A stretch of DNA of 64,000 nucleotides from Vibrio gelatinilyticus. GTDB taxonomy: Bacteria > Pseudomonadota > Gammaproteobacteria > Enterobacterales > Vibrionaceae. The position numbers were made by a program, and so were the translations under genes. The notes below the pieces were generated by a model, which worked only from the letters and a program-made list of their open reading frames with translations, had not been told where the DNA came from and searched no databases. Positions 8,364 through 17,798 of the stretch are shown here, piece after piece; within the stretch, counting starts at the first letter, position 1, and each line of letters opens with the position of its first letter. Location: the NCBI RefSeq assembly GCF_022836845.1, contig NZ_JAJNNZ010000019.1, positions 1 through 64,000 on the forward strand. Reading direction: 5' to 3'.

Positions 8364-9464
8364 CTACTTTTCTGTGATTTTTTGCAACTCTTCAAATTGA
8401 GAAATAACGACTTCTGGATATACGGAGTTGGTACGCTTACACCCATACTCATCAGAAACCCCATATTCTGTATCAGTGCCTCTAATAACACGCAGGCAAT
8501 CGGCCTCGTGCAATGCGGTTTCTACATGAGTTGCAAAGCAAATGGTGGGCTTTTTAAGAGTGAAAGCCAAGTTATACATACCTGAATCGAAGCCAATAAG
8601 AAGGTCGCAGTTTGCTACAATCTCAATGGTTTCTTTCAAGGATGCTTTTGATACCAAGTTTTGTAGATTCTGCGCTTTATAGTGTTTTTCAATCAGCTTG
8701 GTATATTTGTCGTCGCGCTTTCCAAAACCAATTAAGGTAAAGTGTATATTTGGATACGCAGAATATAAGGCTTCCATTATTTTGACGATATTCGATATGC
8801 GCATCATTTTTTCGCTAGCGGCAGCCCCAACGGCTAAGACAACATGCAACTGTTCTTGTTGAGTATTGATAATTTGGGGCTTGATATCTGCGATAAATCG
8901 AGACAAAAAATCGGTGTTATCCATGAGCTTGACGTCCGAACCAAGGTGTTGGCTCATATTCGTTAGCGCATCTCCTGCATATCCAGGATTAGTCACGACT
9001 TCAGAAAGTTGACGGTCATTCTCTGGGTTACCATTGTGTGAAAACCCGATCTTGTTTTTCTGAACAATCAAATCGATAAGATCTTCATTTCGCGTGAACT
9101 CTAAAGCAAGTACTTTATCTATTGGAAGGCGATTGAGCTCATTGACTAGCGCTAATCGCTTGAAGGGACTGGTTCTATTCCGGTCGGTGTATTTAATTAC
9201 TTGAATACCCAACGCTTGATATAGTGGAATCGCTGGTGGCTTGGAAACGACCCAGACATTATCAAAACCATTTTTCTGGCACAAGTGATAAACCAGGGAC
9301 AGACGCATAAATGCATCCCCAAGCCCATCTGTAGAGGTAATGAGAATACCATTTCCCAGGGTTTGGTTATGTCGTTTGAAGACTGAGACGAATAGCTGAC
9401 TAAATCTTGCTTTGATGTAACTTGATTTCAGCCATTTTGGTTTAGACATTTTGAAAAATCTCAC
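8364..9464 (-). CDS. Glycosyltransferase family 9-like protein
   Basis: A divergent GT9 protein of 366 residues. The ITSTDGLGDAFMR segment (Asp50) replaces the usual RxxxIGD, and CDLLIGFDSGMYNLAFTLKKPTICFATH near the C-terminus matches the donor-site region. The N-terminal 35 residues are basic, possibly for membrane association. It overlaps the end of the WaaE-type gene by 4 nt, so the two are probably translationally coupled. The start is a GTG at 9464; an ATG at 9449 (MSKPKW) is an alternative. Donor and acceptor are unknown. Confidence 0.75.
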   Translation of the reverse strand: MRFFKMSKPKWLKSSYIKARFSQLFVSVFKRHNQTLGNGILITSTDGLGDAFMRLSLVYHLCQKNGFDNVWVVSKPPAIPLYQALGIQVIKYTDRNRTSPFKRLALVNELNRLPIDKVLALEFTRNEDLIDLIVQKNKIGFSHNGNPENDRQLSEVVTNPGYAGDALTNMSQHLGSDVKLMDNTDFLSRFIADIKPQIINTQQEQLHVVLAVGAAASEKMMRISNIVKIMEALYSAYPNIHFTLIGFGKRDDKYTKLIEKHYKAQNLQNLVSKASLKETIEIVANCDLLIGFDSGMYNLAFTLKKPTICFATHVETALHEADCLRVIRGTDTEYGVSDEYGCKRTNSVYPEVVISQFEELQKITEK

Positions 9465-10240
9465 TTTGTTGGTTTATCTTGAGTTTGTCTCACCCATAAA
9501 TCCGCGTATTTCACAAAGGTGGAATGCGCAGACAGTAACGATAGTAAAAAGCCCTGCTTGCCATCTAAAAAGCCCGCTTTAACAATGTACATTTTCACAA
9601 AACAGGCGAGGGCGTGAATAATGCCCTGGCTGATGCTGGATGTTTTTCCACGCTTTTCCCGCTGCTCGGCCCAGGCTTTGGCATAGCCCGCTGACTTGAC
9701 CAGGTAATGATTCATATCATCATAGGTGTAGTGGATAAGATCACCCTTAAGAGTTTCAACCTTCATTGACTTGGTTGTTTCTACTTTTTCATGAACTAAC
9801 GAATCATCATACTGGGTGAGCTTAGTCGGGTAGAGGCGTAGTACGCGATCGGGGTACCAACCACAGTGTTTGATAAAGCGTCCAAACACCCAGCTTAAGC
9901 GCTCAAACTGAAAAATAGTATCGGCTTTTTGCTGTTGAACCGCATCAAGGATACGTTGTTTCAGCTCTGGTGTGACGCGCTCATCGGCATCAAGCCAAAA
10001 GACAAAATCGGACTCAACATGACTTTGCGCCAGTTGACGTTGAGGGCCAAAGCCTGGCCAGTCAGCATTAACATGAAATTTGGCACCAAACTCCGCCGCT
10101 ATTTCAGCGGTGTCATCGGTACTGCCAGAGTCCATAATAACGATTTCATCGACCCAACCTTGAACCGTTTCAAGGCACGCTTTGAGATGTTTAGATTCGT
10201 TTTTAACAATCAATGCTACAGCAAGTGTTGGTTTGGTCAC
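9461..10240 (-). CDS. waaE: LPS core glycosyltransferase family 2, WaaE/KdtX type
   Basis: The 259-residue protein has a GT-A fold: an N-terminal VALIVKNESKHLKACLETV, then EIVIMDSGSTDDT and the metal-binding FWLDADERVT at about 80-90. The later segment HCGWYPDRVLRLYP is typical of the WaaE/KdtX group, which adds beta-1,4-glucose to heptose I in several enterobacteria. The GTG start at 10240 is preceded by AAGG at good spacing. It lies between opsX and a GT9 gene on the same strand. Family assignment is firm; the exact linkage is inferred. Confidence 0.85.
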   Translation of the reverse strand: MTKPTLAVALIVKNESKHLKACLETVQGWVDEIVIMDSGSTDDTAEIAAEFGAKFHVNADWPGFGPQRQLAQSHVESDFVFWLDADERVTPELKQRILDAVQQQKADTIFQFERLSWVFGRFIKHCGWYPDRVLRLYPTKLTQYDDSLVHEKVETTKSMKVETLKGDLIHYTYDDMNHYLVKSAGYAKAWAEQREKRGKTSSISQGIIHALACFVKMYIVKAGFLDGKQGFLLSLLSAHSTFVKYADLWVRQTQDKPTK

Positions 10241-10265
10241 TTTGTTTACCTTAGACTAAAATTTT

Positions 10266-10290
10266 GTCATTCCCTTGAAAAAGGGAATCT
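10266..10290. repeat. REP-like single hairpin (copy 4)
   Basis: GTCATTCCCTT-GAAA-AAGGGAATC: one hairpin of the same family as the repeats near 2.7, 5.7 and 6.5 kb. It lies in the 85-bp gap between opsX and the WaaE-type gene. Confidence 0.7.
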
Positions 10291-10325
10291 TTAATAGCGA
10301 GCATAGCACCTTATTGAGGCCGGGT

Positions 10326-11393
10326 TTACTTTGCCGAGACAAGTGCTAATTTCTCGGTTTCAACTACATGGTCAAACATCGCGATGACTTGCTTAGTACT
10401 GATTCTTTGCATTGCCGCTTTATCTTTGACTCGTGCCCGCCAACTCAACTCACTGCTCGGCTTGCCAGTTTCTGCTTGAATAGCCTCTTCATAAGCGGAA
10501 ACCACATAATCTTGATAGTTATAAGGGCCTGTGCGTGCCGGGTTGTGGTGGGCGTACAAACCAATGACCGGCGTTGCCATTGCATTTGCCATATGAGTAG
10601 GCCCGGTATCGGGTGCTATGAGCAAGTCAGCGAGATCAATCAACGCGAGCATCTGCATCAATGAGCTCTGGCCGACAAGATTGGTCACCTCAAAGCTTAG
10701 CTTCGATACGATCTGCTCTGCCAGCTCCACTTCAATACTTGCTGGGCTGCCAGCCAAGATAATATTCCAACCTTGCTGGTGAGCATGAGCAAGGACATCA
10801 GCATAGCCTTGCGCTGTCCAATTTTTATAGCCTTTACTGGCGGCAGGTACCACAAGAAGGTTTTTCTTTATTTGCAAATACTGACTTGCCCAAATCTTAT
10901 CATCAGCTTGATAAGTGAGTGACCACTGCGCAGCTTGTGCTTGCAAACCAAGCGTTTCATTAAACGCCAATAAACCATCCAGGACATGAGTCTTTGCAGG
11001 AGAAGGGACTTTTACATTGGTAAACAGACCTTGAAAATCCTGACTGCGTTTAGCATCAAACCCTAGCTTGTAGCGCGCCTTGATACCCAAAGTAGCAATG
11101 CTAGCCCTAAAGGCATACTGCATGTGTAACAGCGCATCAAAGTGTTCACCATCCAGTGTTTTCCAGAGTGCTTTGTAGCCCTGCCAGCCGGCTTTTTTAT
11201 CAAATACGACGACGCGAATGCCTGTTATCGCCTGAAGCAGCTGAGCTTCCAACTTGCCCGTCACCCAGGTGATTTTAGTCTCAGGCCACTGACTTTGAAT
11301 GGCTTGCACAGCGGCAATGGTGTTACACACATCGCCAATCGCGGAAAGGCGTAATATACAAAGAGATTTAGGAGGAGTGCTAAAAAGCGCCAT
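10326..11393 (-). CDS. opsX: ADP-heptose:LPS heptosyltransferase I, OpsX type
   Basis: This 355-residue GT9 protein carries KSLCILRLSAIGDVCN near the N-terminus, with Asp21 as the expected catalytic base. That segment closely resembles OpsX of Haemophilus, which adds the first heptose to Kdo. The C-terminal half has LLIAPDTGPTHMANAMATPVIGLY, the ADP-heptose-binding region. It is the best candidate for heptosyltransferase I, with waaF (20.2 kb) as II. It is divergent from kdkA with a 89-bp shared promoter region. Vibrio and Pasteurellaceae typically use OpsX rather than WaaC. Confidence 0.85.
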   Translation of the reverse strand: MALFSTPPKSLCILRLSAIGDVCNTIAAVQAIQSQWPETKITWVTGKLEAQLLQAITGIRVVVFDKKAGWQGYKALWKTLDGEHFDALLHMQYAFRASIATLGIKARYKLGFDAKRSQDFQGLFTNVKVPSPAKTHVLDGLLAFNETLGLQAQAAQWSLTYQADDKIWASQYLQIKKNLLVVPAASKGYKNWTAQGYADVLAHAHQQGWNIILAGSPASIEVELAEQIVSKLSFEVTNLVGQSSLMQMLALIDLADLLIAPDTGPTHMANAMATPVIGLYAHHNPARTGPYNYQDYVVSAYEEAIQAETGKPSSELSWRARVKDKAAMQRISTKQVIAMFDHVVETEKLALVSAK

Positions 11394-11482
11394 AATTAAT
11401 TCAAAGCGTTGGAAACATTTAAGGATTATGCAGATAAGCCGTTTGATTGTAAAATCAAGCTAACGACATTAGGACTCAAACC

Positions 11483-12184
11483 ATGAAGAAATTGCAACGC
11501 GCTAACACCGTCGTTTGGTATGACGACACACTATTAAAAGAAGCCCCTCTGCAAGTTTTTGACCCTGAATATTGGCAGCAACAAGGGAAAGTGATTGGCA
11601 GCGCGCTAGGGCGAGGAACCACCTGGTTTGTGCAAACACAGACAATTGAAGCAGCGTTGCGTCATTATCGCCGTGGCGGTCTGTTTGGTAAATTAGTCAA
11701 AGACCAATATTGGTTCTCTGGGTGGGAAAACACTCGTAGCTACCAAGAGTTTCAATTGCTGAAGACACTAATTGAAGCCGGAGTGAACGTACCAAGGCCC
11801 ATTGCCGCAAAAGTTGAGAAGTCTGGGCTTGTGTATCGAGCGGATTTACTCAGTGAAAAAATACCGAATGCTCGTGATTTAGTGGCCATCTTGCAAGAAC
11901 ATCCACTACCAGCGGAAATGTATCAAAAAATCGGTCAGGAGATCCGCAAGATGCACGACGCTCAGGTCAATCATACCGATCTCAATATTCACAATATTCT
12001 CATCGACGACCAAGATAAGGTCTGGATCATCGACTTTGATAAATGCTGCCAGCAAGAAGGTGACGATTGGAAGCAAAGTAACTGGGATAGACTCAAGCGA
12101 TCGTTTGAGAAAGAGTTAAATAAGCGTTCGATAAACTGGCAGCAAAATGATTGGTTGTCTCTTACTAAAAATACAGCGATTTAA
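11483..12184 (+). CDS. kdkA: 3-deoxy-D-manno-octulosonic acid kinase
   Basis: KdkA phosphorylates position 4 of the single Kdo residue in organisms such as Haemophilus and Vibrio. The 233-residue protein is kinase-like. A Gly-rich segment, GSALGRGTTWF, lies at about 39-49 and LRHYRRGGLFGKL follows. The catalytic HTDLNIHNILID and the DFD triplet (WIIDFDKC) mark the active site. It implies a one-Kdo inner core. The following membrane protein gene begins 52 bp later on the same strand. Confidence 0.92.
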   Translation: MKKLQRANTVVWYDDTLLKEAPLQVFDPEYWQQQGKVIGSALGRGTTWFVQTQTIEAALRHYRRGGLFGKLVKDQYWFSGWENTRSYQEFQLLKTLIEAGVNVPRPIAAKVEKSGLVYRADLLSEKIPNARDLVAILQEHPLPAEMYQKIGQEIRKMHDAQVNHTDLNIHNILIDDQDKVWIIDFDKCCQQEGDDWKQSNWDRLKRSFEKELNKRSINWQQNDWLSLTKNTAI

Positions 12185-12236
12185 AAGTGGCTCGTCACCA
12201 AAATCATATACTGAAACTCTAAGCACTGAAGGTAGT

Positions 12237-13793
12237 ATGTTTACCAAGCAACTAAGCACACCGTTTAACAAAGTATTAGCTGGAATAATGCTGTTTGTTT
12301 TTGCATTAAGCTATTTTTTCCCCCTAGTGGCGGATGACTTCTGTCATCTTAACTTATCCATGAATAATGGCGGGTGGGCGAGTGTAACGGACTCTTATTT
12401 GAACTGGAATGCTCGTTTTGGCGATCTGCTAATACTCTTTGCCGGAGGCAGCCTAACAGGAATATATCTTCACATAGGTAATGCATTAGCGTGTGGGGTG
12501 ATTTTCTATTTTAGTCATTATTTAATTTATGGCTATAGCAGAAAAGGCGCGAAAGATGCGTGGTTCTTGTTGGCGAGCTTTGTGTTAGTTTCTGTGTTTA
12601 GCTCATTTGGCGCCATATTTTTGTGGAGGGCCGGAGCGCTCAATTATTCCTGGGCACTGGCCATCATATTGATCCACTTTAGTGCAATACTAAGCTGCTT
12701 TCGGCGAGATGTTAACTGGTACCAAGCATCATCCCCCTTATCGGTTGCCTTGTTCTCGGTGATGAGTTTTTTTGCCGGGTTAAGTTCTTTTGATTTGGGG
12801 GCGATTGGTTCAATCCTTAGCGTATTCGCTTGTGGGTTTGCACTAAAATCTAGAGCGAGTACGTGGCGCGTTGTCATACCTTCATTGGCTTATATTATCG
12901 GCTTTCTTGTTCTCTATACAGCGCCGGGAAATCAAGTGCGAGCAGCCAACAACCCTGATGAATACACCGCAATCAGCGATATTCTAGCGATGCTTATCAG
13001 TGGGGATGTGGTTGAGGTGATTTACCATTACTTGCGATCAATTGGCAACGCAATGTATACGACAAACTATGGGGTGGCGTTAGCCTGTTTGTTCGTTTTG
13101 GTGAGTTTGTTTAAATTTTCTTTTAAGCAACTTGATGTCAAAGCGAATAGAAAACTATGGCTAAACTATCTATTCATCTTATTGTTGTTGCCGCTTCTCC
13201 TTTTTTATTTTTATGAAAAGCCATCTGGGGATGCTCTAGGGGCTATTGTACTTTTCAGTACCTTATTGCTGCCAATCATCGTTTTAAATCGATTATTAAC
13301 GGAAAATAGTGGCTTTAATAGCCGCTACTACATCGTATTATCTGTCTTATATATTCTCCTGATTGTAGATATTTCAGCATTCACGATTGGTGTACTGCCG
13401 TCTCGACGAGCTTATTTTCCAGCAGCTCTGATTTCATCGTTGTTACTTGCATTCATGTTGGTTGAAAACCGTAATGTTCGGCTGAGAAATTATATTGTGT
13501 TACCCATAATGATTTTCAGTGTGACGGTCTTGACTCTAGAGACATATGGAATGTATGGGGCCAATATGAACAGAATCAGCAAACACCAGGTAGGTAGTGA
13601 TACTGTCTTCGATGAGCCATCTTATCGGTTACGCATGCCTCAATACTATGGGTGGGAGGCATTATCAGTCGATACAGATAGTTGGTCGAATCAATGTTAT
13701 GCCGATTACTACAAGCTTCGCAGCGTCAAAGCGGCGAAAGAAATGAAAGAGTTGCCAATCCTCAAATACCTAGGCCATTTAATTGCTATGTAG
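12237..13793 (+). CDS. Polytopic membrane protein of the LPS locus (DUF6056-like)
   Basis: The 518-residue protein has about 11-12 hydrophobic segments. I chose the ATG at 12237 (MFTKQLSTPFNK), preceded by GAAGG. After the first membrane segment comes VADDFCHLNL, and later WRAGALNYSWAL. This layout, with acidic residues just after TM1, is seen in DUF6056-type proteins and resembles GT-C glycosyltransferases and Wzy-like proteins. A soluble loop lies near the C-terminus. It sits between kdkA and convergent waaL. A role in adding a lipid-linked sugar or phosphate group to LPS is plausible but unproven. Confidence 0.7.
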   Translation: MFTKQLSTPFNKVLAGIMLFVFALSYFFPLVADDFCHLNLSMNNGGWASVTDSYLNWNARFGDLLILFAGGSLTGIYLHIGNALACGVIFYFSHYLIYGYSRKGAKDAWFLLASFVLVSVFSSFGAIFLWRAGALNYSWALAIILIHFSAILSCFRRDVNWYQASSPLSVALFSVMSFFAGLSSFDLGAIGSILSVFACGFALKSRASTWRVVIPSLAYIIGFLVLYTAPGNQVRAANNPDEYTAISDILAMLISGDVVEVIYHYLRSIGNAMYTTNYGVALACLFVLVSLFKFSFKQLDVKANRKLWLNYLFILLLLPLLLFYFYEKPSGDALGAIVLFSTLLLPIIVLNRLLTENSGFNSRYYIVLSVLYILLIVDISAFTIGVLPSRRAYFPAALISSLLLAFMLVENRNVRLRNYIVLPIMIFSVTVLTLETYGMYGANMNRISKHQVGSDTVFDEPSYRLRMPQYYGWEALSVDTDSWSNQCYADYYKLRSVKAAKEMKELPILKYLGHLIAM

Positions 13794-13795
13794 AG

Positions 13796-13837
13796 TTATG
13801 GGTAAAGTAGTTATTGATGTTAATACTTTACCCATAA
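13796..13837. terminator. Convergent-gene hairpin between the membrane protein gene and waaL
   Basis: A perfect 14-bp stem, TTATGGGTAAAGTA/TACTTTACCCATAA (13796-13809 with 13824-13837), has a 14-nt loop. There is no strong T-tract on either side. It sits exactly between two convergent genes and probably serves as a bidirectional terminator or RNA-stabilising hairpin. Confidence 0.6.
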
Positions 13838-13841
13838 AGCG

Positions 13842-15101
13842 CTATTCAACCGGGGTGCTTTTATTGAGTATGTTGGGCGAGGCCAACGCTATCGCGATTA
13901 AGTAGATCTGCGAGTAAATGGCATAGTCTGAGAAGTTACTGTAGAACGCGTTAAAAACCACATAACTTACAAGTGTGGTGGCAAACATGCTCGGTAGATA
14001 GTGGTATTGTTCTACGGTCTTTAAGCCTTTGAAAGCTCTGAATGTAACTTGAATGATAAGCCAGTAAAACAAGATGGAAAAAATCACACCGCTTTTCAAC
14101 AGTTGGTCCAGGTAACTGTTATGTAAATCGGTATGGCCCCAATGTTTGCCGCGGTAGATTAGCGCCTGATTCTCTTGATCAGGTAGCTTATCCAGAGCAT
14201 TCTGGAAGGGCTCTTCTGGGTTTTCAATACCACCACCGAAAAGAAAATACGCGATGTCGTTTTGTAGGTTATTTACAGAAAGCGCTGCGCCAGTTTTAAT
14301 CATAACCAGTCGCGCCTGAGTTGAACTCGATGCGGTTATTGTTTCAGTATTCAGGCCACGTTGACCAATGGTTTTTTGAAATAGCTCAGAGTTTACGCCC
14401 ACAAAGACAAGCAAGAGAACAACCGGGGCAATGAACCAATTTTTCTTCGCCAGAATTAACAAGTAAGCGAAACCGACCACCCCAACAGCCACTATGCCGC
14501 CTTTTGACCCGCTTAATGCTAGCCCGACCAGCGCTAGTGCGACAAATAGCCAAGCTAACCCTTTGAGTAACCACTTTTTAGTATTTAGCTCAACCAGCAA
14601 AGCGATAGTCATTGCCGTCACCAGAACGATGGGCCAACGACTGTAGCCAATTTGCCCCCATAAGCGAACGACCCCCCTGTTGTGGAAAAAGTCATGAATG
14701 ATCGCAAAAGAGTACAAATCGATAGATAAACAGACGATGACGCTTAGTATGAATGCGCCAATTGACCACCATGCGAAACGCTTTGACTTGTGTATAGAGA
14801 TCAACAATGCCCCAGGAAAGAGCAGGTAAGCGTACTTCTGGATATAGACTATCGCGTCCTTATCAAATCCTTTTGAGAAAAGAGCGAGAACAATCCCTAG
14901 GCCAAATACGATAAGAGAACTTTTCAGTACCCAACGTGATGAGTCATTCAATTGCACATTATCAAAACGCAGTAGAGCAAAGGAGCTCAATAAATAGGTA
15001 TAAAGGAATAAGTTCATTCCCGCTTTAGATGCTGGGATGGATATCGAGAATCCAATCAAAAACAGTAAGTTGACTCGGCTTAGTAAGGACAAAGATTTCA
15101 A
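13842..15101 (-). CDS. waaL: O-antigen ligase WaaL
   Basis: WaaL transfers undecaprenyl-linked polysaccharide to the lipid A-core at the periplasmic face. The 419-residue protein has about 11-12 membrane segments. A large periplasmic loop lies between LSGSKGGIVAVGVVGFAYLL and the HTDLHNSYLDQLLKSGVIF segment, which carries the conserved His of the Wzy_C/WaaL family. The start is a TTG at 15101 with GGAG 6 nt upstream. Its presence means the polysaccharide of the hldD-rjg locus could be displayed on LPS. The large loop, rather than overall identity, supports ligase over polymerase. Confidence 0.85.
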   Translation of the reverse strand: MKSLSLLSRVNLLFLIGFSISIPASKAGMNLFLYTYLLSSFALLRFDNVQLNDSSRWVLKSSLIVFGLGIVLALFSKGFDKDAIVYIQKYAYLLFPGALLISIHKSKRFAWWSIGAFILSVIVCLSIDLYSFAIIHDFFHNRGVVRLWGQIGYSRWPIVLVTAMTIALLVELNTKKWLLKGLAWLFVALALVGLALSGSKGGIVAVGVVGFAYLLILAKKNWFIAPVVLLLVFVGVNSELFQKTIGQRGLNTETITASSSTQARLVMIKTGAALSVNNLQNDIAYFLFGGGIENPEEPFQNALDKLPDQENQALIYRGKHWGHTDLHNSYLDQLLKSGVIFSILFYWLIIQVTFRAFKGLKTVEQYHYLPSMFATTLVSYVVFNAFYSNFSDYAIYSQIYLIAIALASPNILNKSTPVE

Positions 15102-15164
15102 GAGGTGCTCCTAAGAAACCAAAAGTTAGTTATTTAAATAAGAGTTAAAATAGGTCTGCGTTAT

Positions 15165-16445
15165 TTACATTGTAGGCGATATTCGTTTTTCAATAAATTG
15201 CAGTGTTGTGGCAATGGCTCCTGCATTTTTTTGCACGTATTGTTGCGCTTTTTCCCCCGCGCTGTTTCTTATCGCCTCATTAGACAGTAACTCCCACAGC
15301 CGTTGAGTAATGGCCTCGTCATTTACCGTTACCTGGCAGGCATCAATAGAGAGCAGTTGTTGGGTTATGTCTTTAAAATTAAAGTAGCTCGGCCCTGTCA
15401 GCGTGGGAAGCCCCATTATAGATGGTTCGAGTAGGTTGTGCCCTCCTACCTTATCTCCCAGCAAGCTGCCACCCATGAAGCAAACATCCGATGCGGCAAG
15501 TAGCGTCATCATTTCGCCCATGGTGTCTGCTAGAAAAACCTGGGTTATTGATGTGATCGGTTCTTTACTGGTGCGGCGAATCGTCGTTAATCCCCTTTGC
15601 TTGATTATCTCAAAGACTTTGGTAAAGCGTTCAGGGTGCCTTGGTACGATGATCATCAACGCATCAGGGATCTGCTCTAGTAGACTCTGGTGAGCATCAA
15701 GTAATTGTTCATCTTCACCTTCGTGAGTACTAGCAGCGATCCACACAGGGCGTTGTCCAATTTCATCTCGTAGCTTCTTGCCAGCCTCAATGTCTTTATC
15801 GTCAACAGAAATATCAAATTTAAGTGAACCAGTGACCGCGACTTTTTGACTATCGACACCCAGGCGAATAAAGCGCTCGGCATCGTCTTCGTGCTGACAT
15901 AGAACCAGAGAAAGGTTTTTTGACAGCAAATTAAAAATAGGCTGCACTTTCGCGTAGCGCTGGCAAGAGCGCTCAGAAAGCCGGGCATTAACTACGGAGA
16001 TTGGAATATTCGCTTTAGCGACCCAGTGCAAAGTGTTTGGCCAAAGCTCGGTTTCTACGATCAGTAACTGGCTAGGCTTGATAGCTTGCAGAAATCCCTT
16101 AACCGCGAACCCAAAATCAAGTGGCATATAACGATGCTCTACCAGATCCTTCAACTTACTGGCTTGCGCGGCACCCGTAGGGGTCGTGGTCGTCAGTACG
16201 ATTTTTATCGAAGGCTGCTTTTCTTTGAGGCGTTTAATCAAAGGAGAAATCGCGATGACTTCGCCTACTGAAACAGCGTGGATCCAAAGGGGTTGAATAC
16301 TTGAATCGTCTAAGCGGGGAGTGGCGCCAAAATGTTCTTTCCAGCGCTGGCTAACACTGGGTTTTCCAGGCTTTTTCTTAAATAGGCCATATAAAAAAAA
16401 CGGGCTAACTAAAACAAGCAACGCGGTATAAAAAATGCGAATCAT
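15165..16445 (-). CDS. waaA: 3-deoxy-D-manno-octulosonic acid transferase
   Basis: WaaA (KdtA) adds Kdo to lipid IVA. The 426-residue GT30 protein has an N-terminal membrane anchor (about 1-22), then WIHAVSVGEV at 54-63 with the catalytic Glu62. GSLKFD is in the middle and GGHNLLEPSIMGLPTLTGP in the C-terminal donor domain. Together with kdkA it suggests a monofunctional Kdo transferase feeding a 4-phosphorylated single Kdo, although this cannot be read from the sequence itself. It lies 6 bp downstream of the gtr-type membrane protein gene and is probably in the same transcript. Confidence 0.95.
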   Translation of the reverse strand: MIRIFYTALLVLVSPFFLYGLFKKKPGKPSVSQRWKEHFGATPRLDDSSIQPLWIHAVSVGEVIAISPLIKRLKEKQPSIKIVLTTTTPTGAAQASKLKDLVEHRYMPLDFGFAVKGFLQAIKPSQLLIVETELWPNTLHWVAKANIPISVVNARLSERSCQRYAKVQPIFNLLSKNLSLVLCQHEDDAERFIRLGVDSQKVAVTGSLKFDISVDDKDIEAGKKLRDEIGQRPVWIAASTHEGEDEQLLDAHQSLLEQIPDALMIIVPRHPERFTKVFEIIKQRGLTTIRRTSKEPITSITQVFLADTMGEMMTLLAASDVCFMGGSLLGDKVGGHNLLEPSIMGLPTLTGPSYFNFKDITQQLLSIDACQVTVNDEAITQRLWELLSNEAIRNSAGEKAQQYVQKNAGAIATTLQFIEKRISPTM

Positions 16446-16451
16446 AAGTTA

Positions 16452-17777
16452 TCAACGCTCACTCAAATTATATTTCTCTGGGCTCTGCTCAAGAAAAGCT
16501 TCGACCTGTTGTGCATAATTCACATCGTAGGAGAACTTAATACTGTCGTGTGAGGCCAGTATATTGATCAACAATAGATAGCAGCACAGAACCCCAACAG
16601 CTTTTAACGTCAATGTTGGTTTTGTATTGAGCCATGTATTCGCGGCAAACAACATCGGTATTAATGCTAGTGGATAAACCAGGATCAAGTGCCAGTATGA
16701 AAAGGTAATCGGTGATAGCGCAGCACTAACCAATACACCGATAAGAGCACCAAATGCATAGAGTTTTAGCCATTGTGCTTTGTCTGAGCAAACATCGCTA
16801 TTAGCTTGTCTTTTAATGCTTCCTTTGATGGATTTCCACCAGTCCCAGGTGACTTTTGCCGAAAGTGCCACACTTAAGCCACCAATGATGAAGACAATGC
16901 CTTTCCACAGGTACAGAGCACTCACTTTTAACCATTCAATGCTGGTTAACCAGTCAAAATCACTGTAAGCAATTACTTTATTGGAAAACAGCAGTGAGGC
17001 ATAACGTATCCAGTAAAGCAGTGCTTTTAAAACAGGGTACACATGTACTAAGCCATAACCGATATAACGGTCGCTTTCGCGGCTCAGTTGTTCATTGGCC
17101 ATATACTCGATGATGTAAGGGATCAAAGAGAGCCCCAGAACGAATAAGGCTGAAAATACGCCAAACCATGATACTTTTCCCATGCCTCTATAGAGCAAGA
17201 AGACAGACAGTACAGCAAGCACCGGCCAGGAGTAGTGTAGCTGCATCGCAAGCCCTATCGATAAGACGTGCAAGAAGGTGAAAATGAAGGTGTTGCCGCC
17301 TTCACGCATCTTAAAGGCGCTCCAAAGATGCAAAGAAGCAAAGAAGCACAAGTAAGATGGGTTATACAATATGCTGTCATAGAGCAGCCAAGGATTGAGC
17401 CAGTAGAGTACTAAAAAGAGTAACCGGATTGGTTTATCAAAGATTTGCTTTAATACTGAATCTAAAAGAACGAGTGAAACAACCCGCAAAGCAAATAACA
17501 GAACCATTGGTGCCCAGGGGGAGTCCCAGATAAGCAGTGGCCCGGCAACTAACCAGGTTGTTAATGATCCTGGTACGCTGCCTACAGCGCTTGCCGCATT
17601 ACCAAAATTGGTCCAGATATCAGAGTACACTGCCAGATAGCCTTTCTCCAACATCTGGTTTTGGTCACCAGTTAAGATCTGGTTGTTGGCATAGATAAAA
17701 GCAAAGGCCAGCCCAATGGTGAAACCAATAAAATAGAGAGCAGAGAAGTGCTTTTCTAGGAATGCTTTTGATAACAT
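16452..17777 (-). CDS. Polytopic membrane protein, GT-C-like (GtrC-type partner of gtrAB)
   Basis: The 441-residue protein has about 10-11 hydrophobic segments. The first periplasmic loop contains TGDQNQMLEKGYLA, an acidic motif placed as in GT-C (ArnT/PMT-like) transferases. It directly follows gtrB and gtrA on the same strand. In Gtr serotype-conversion modules the third gene encodes a serotype-specific membrane glucosyltransferase of this size and topology. I infer it attaches a lipid-linked sugar to core or O-antigen in the periplasm. No closer family is recognised. Confidence 0.65.
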   Translation of the reverse strand: MLSKAFLEKHFSALYFIGFTIGLAFAFIYANNQILTGDQNQMLEKGYLAVYSDIWTNFGNAASAVGSVPGSLTTWLVAGPLLIWDSPWAPMVLLFALRVVSLVLLDSVLKQIFDKPIRLLFLVLYWLNPWLLYDSILYNPSYLCFFASLHLWSAFKMREGGNTFIFTFLHVLSIGLAMQLHYSWPVLAVLSVFLLYRGMGKVSWFGVFSALFVLGLSLIPYIIEYMANEQLSRESDRYIGYGLVHVYPVLKALLYWIRYASLLFSNKVIAYSDFDWLTSIEWLKVSALYLWKGIVFIIGGLSVALSAKVTWDWWKSIKGSIKRQANSDVCSDKAQWLKLYAFGALIGVLVSAALSPITFSYWHLILVYPLALIPMLFAANTWLNTKPTLTLKAVGVLCCYLLLINILASHDSIKFSYDVNYAQQVEAFLEQSPEKYNLSER

Positions 17778-17798
17778 GAGTTCACTCTAGAGGTTAGG

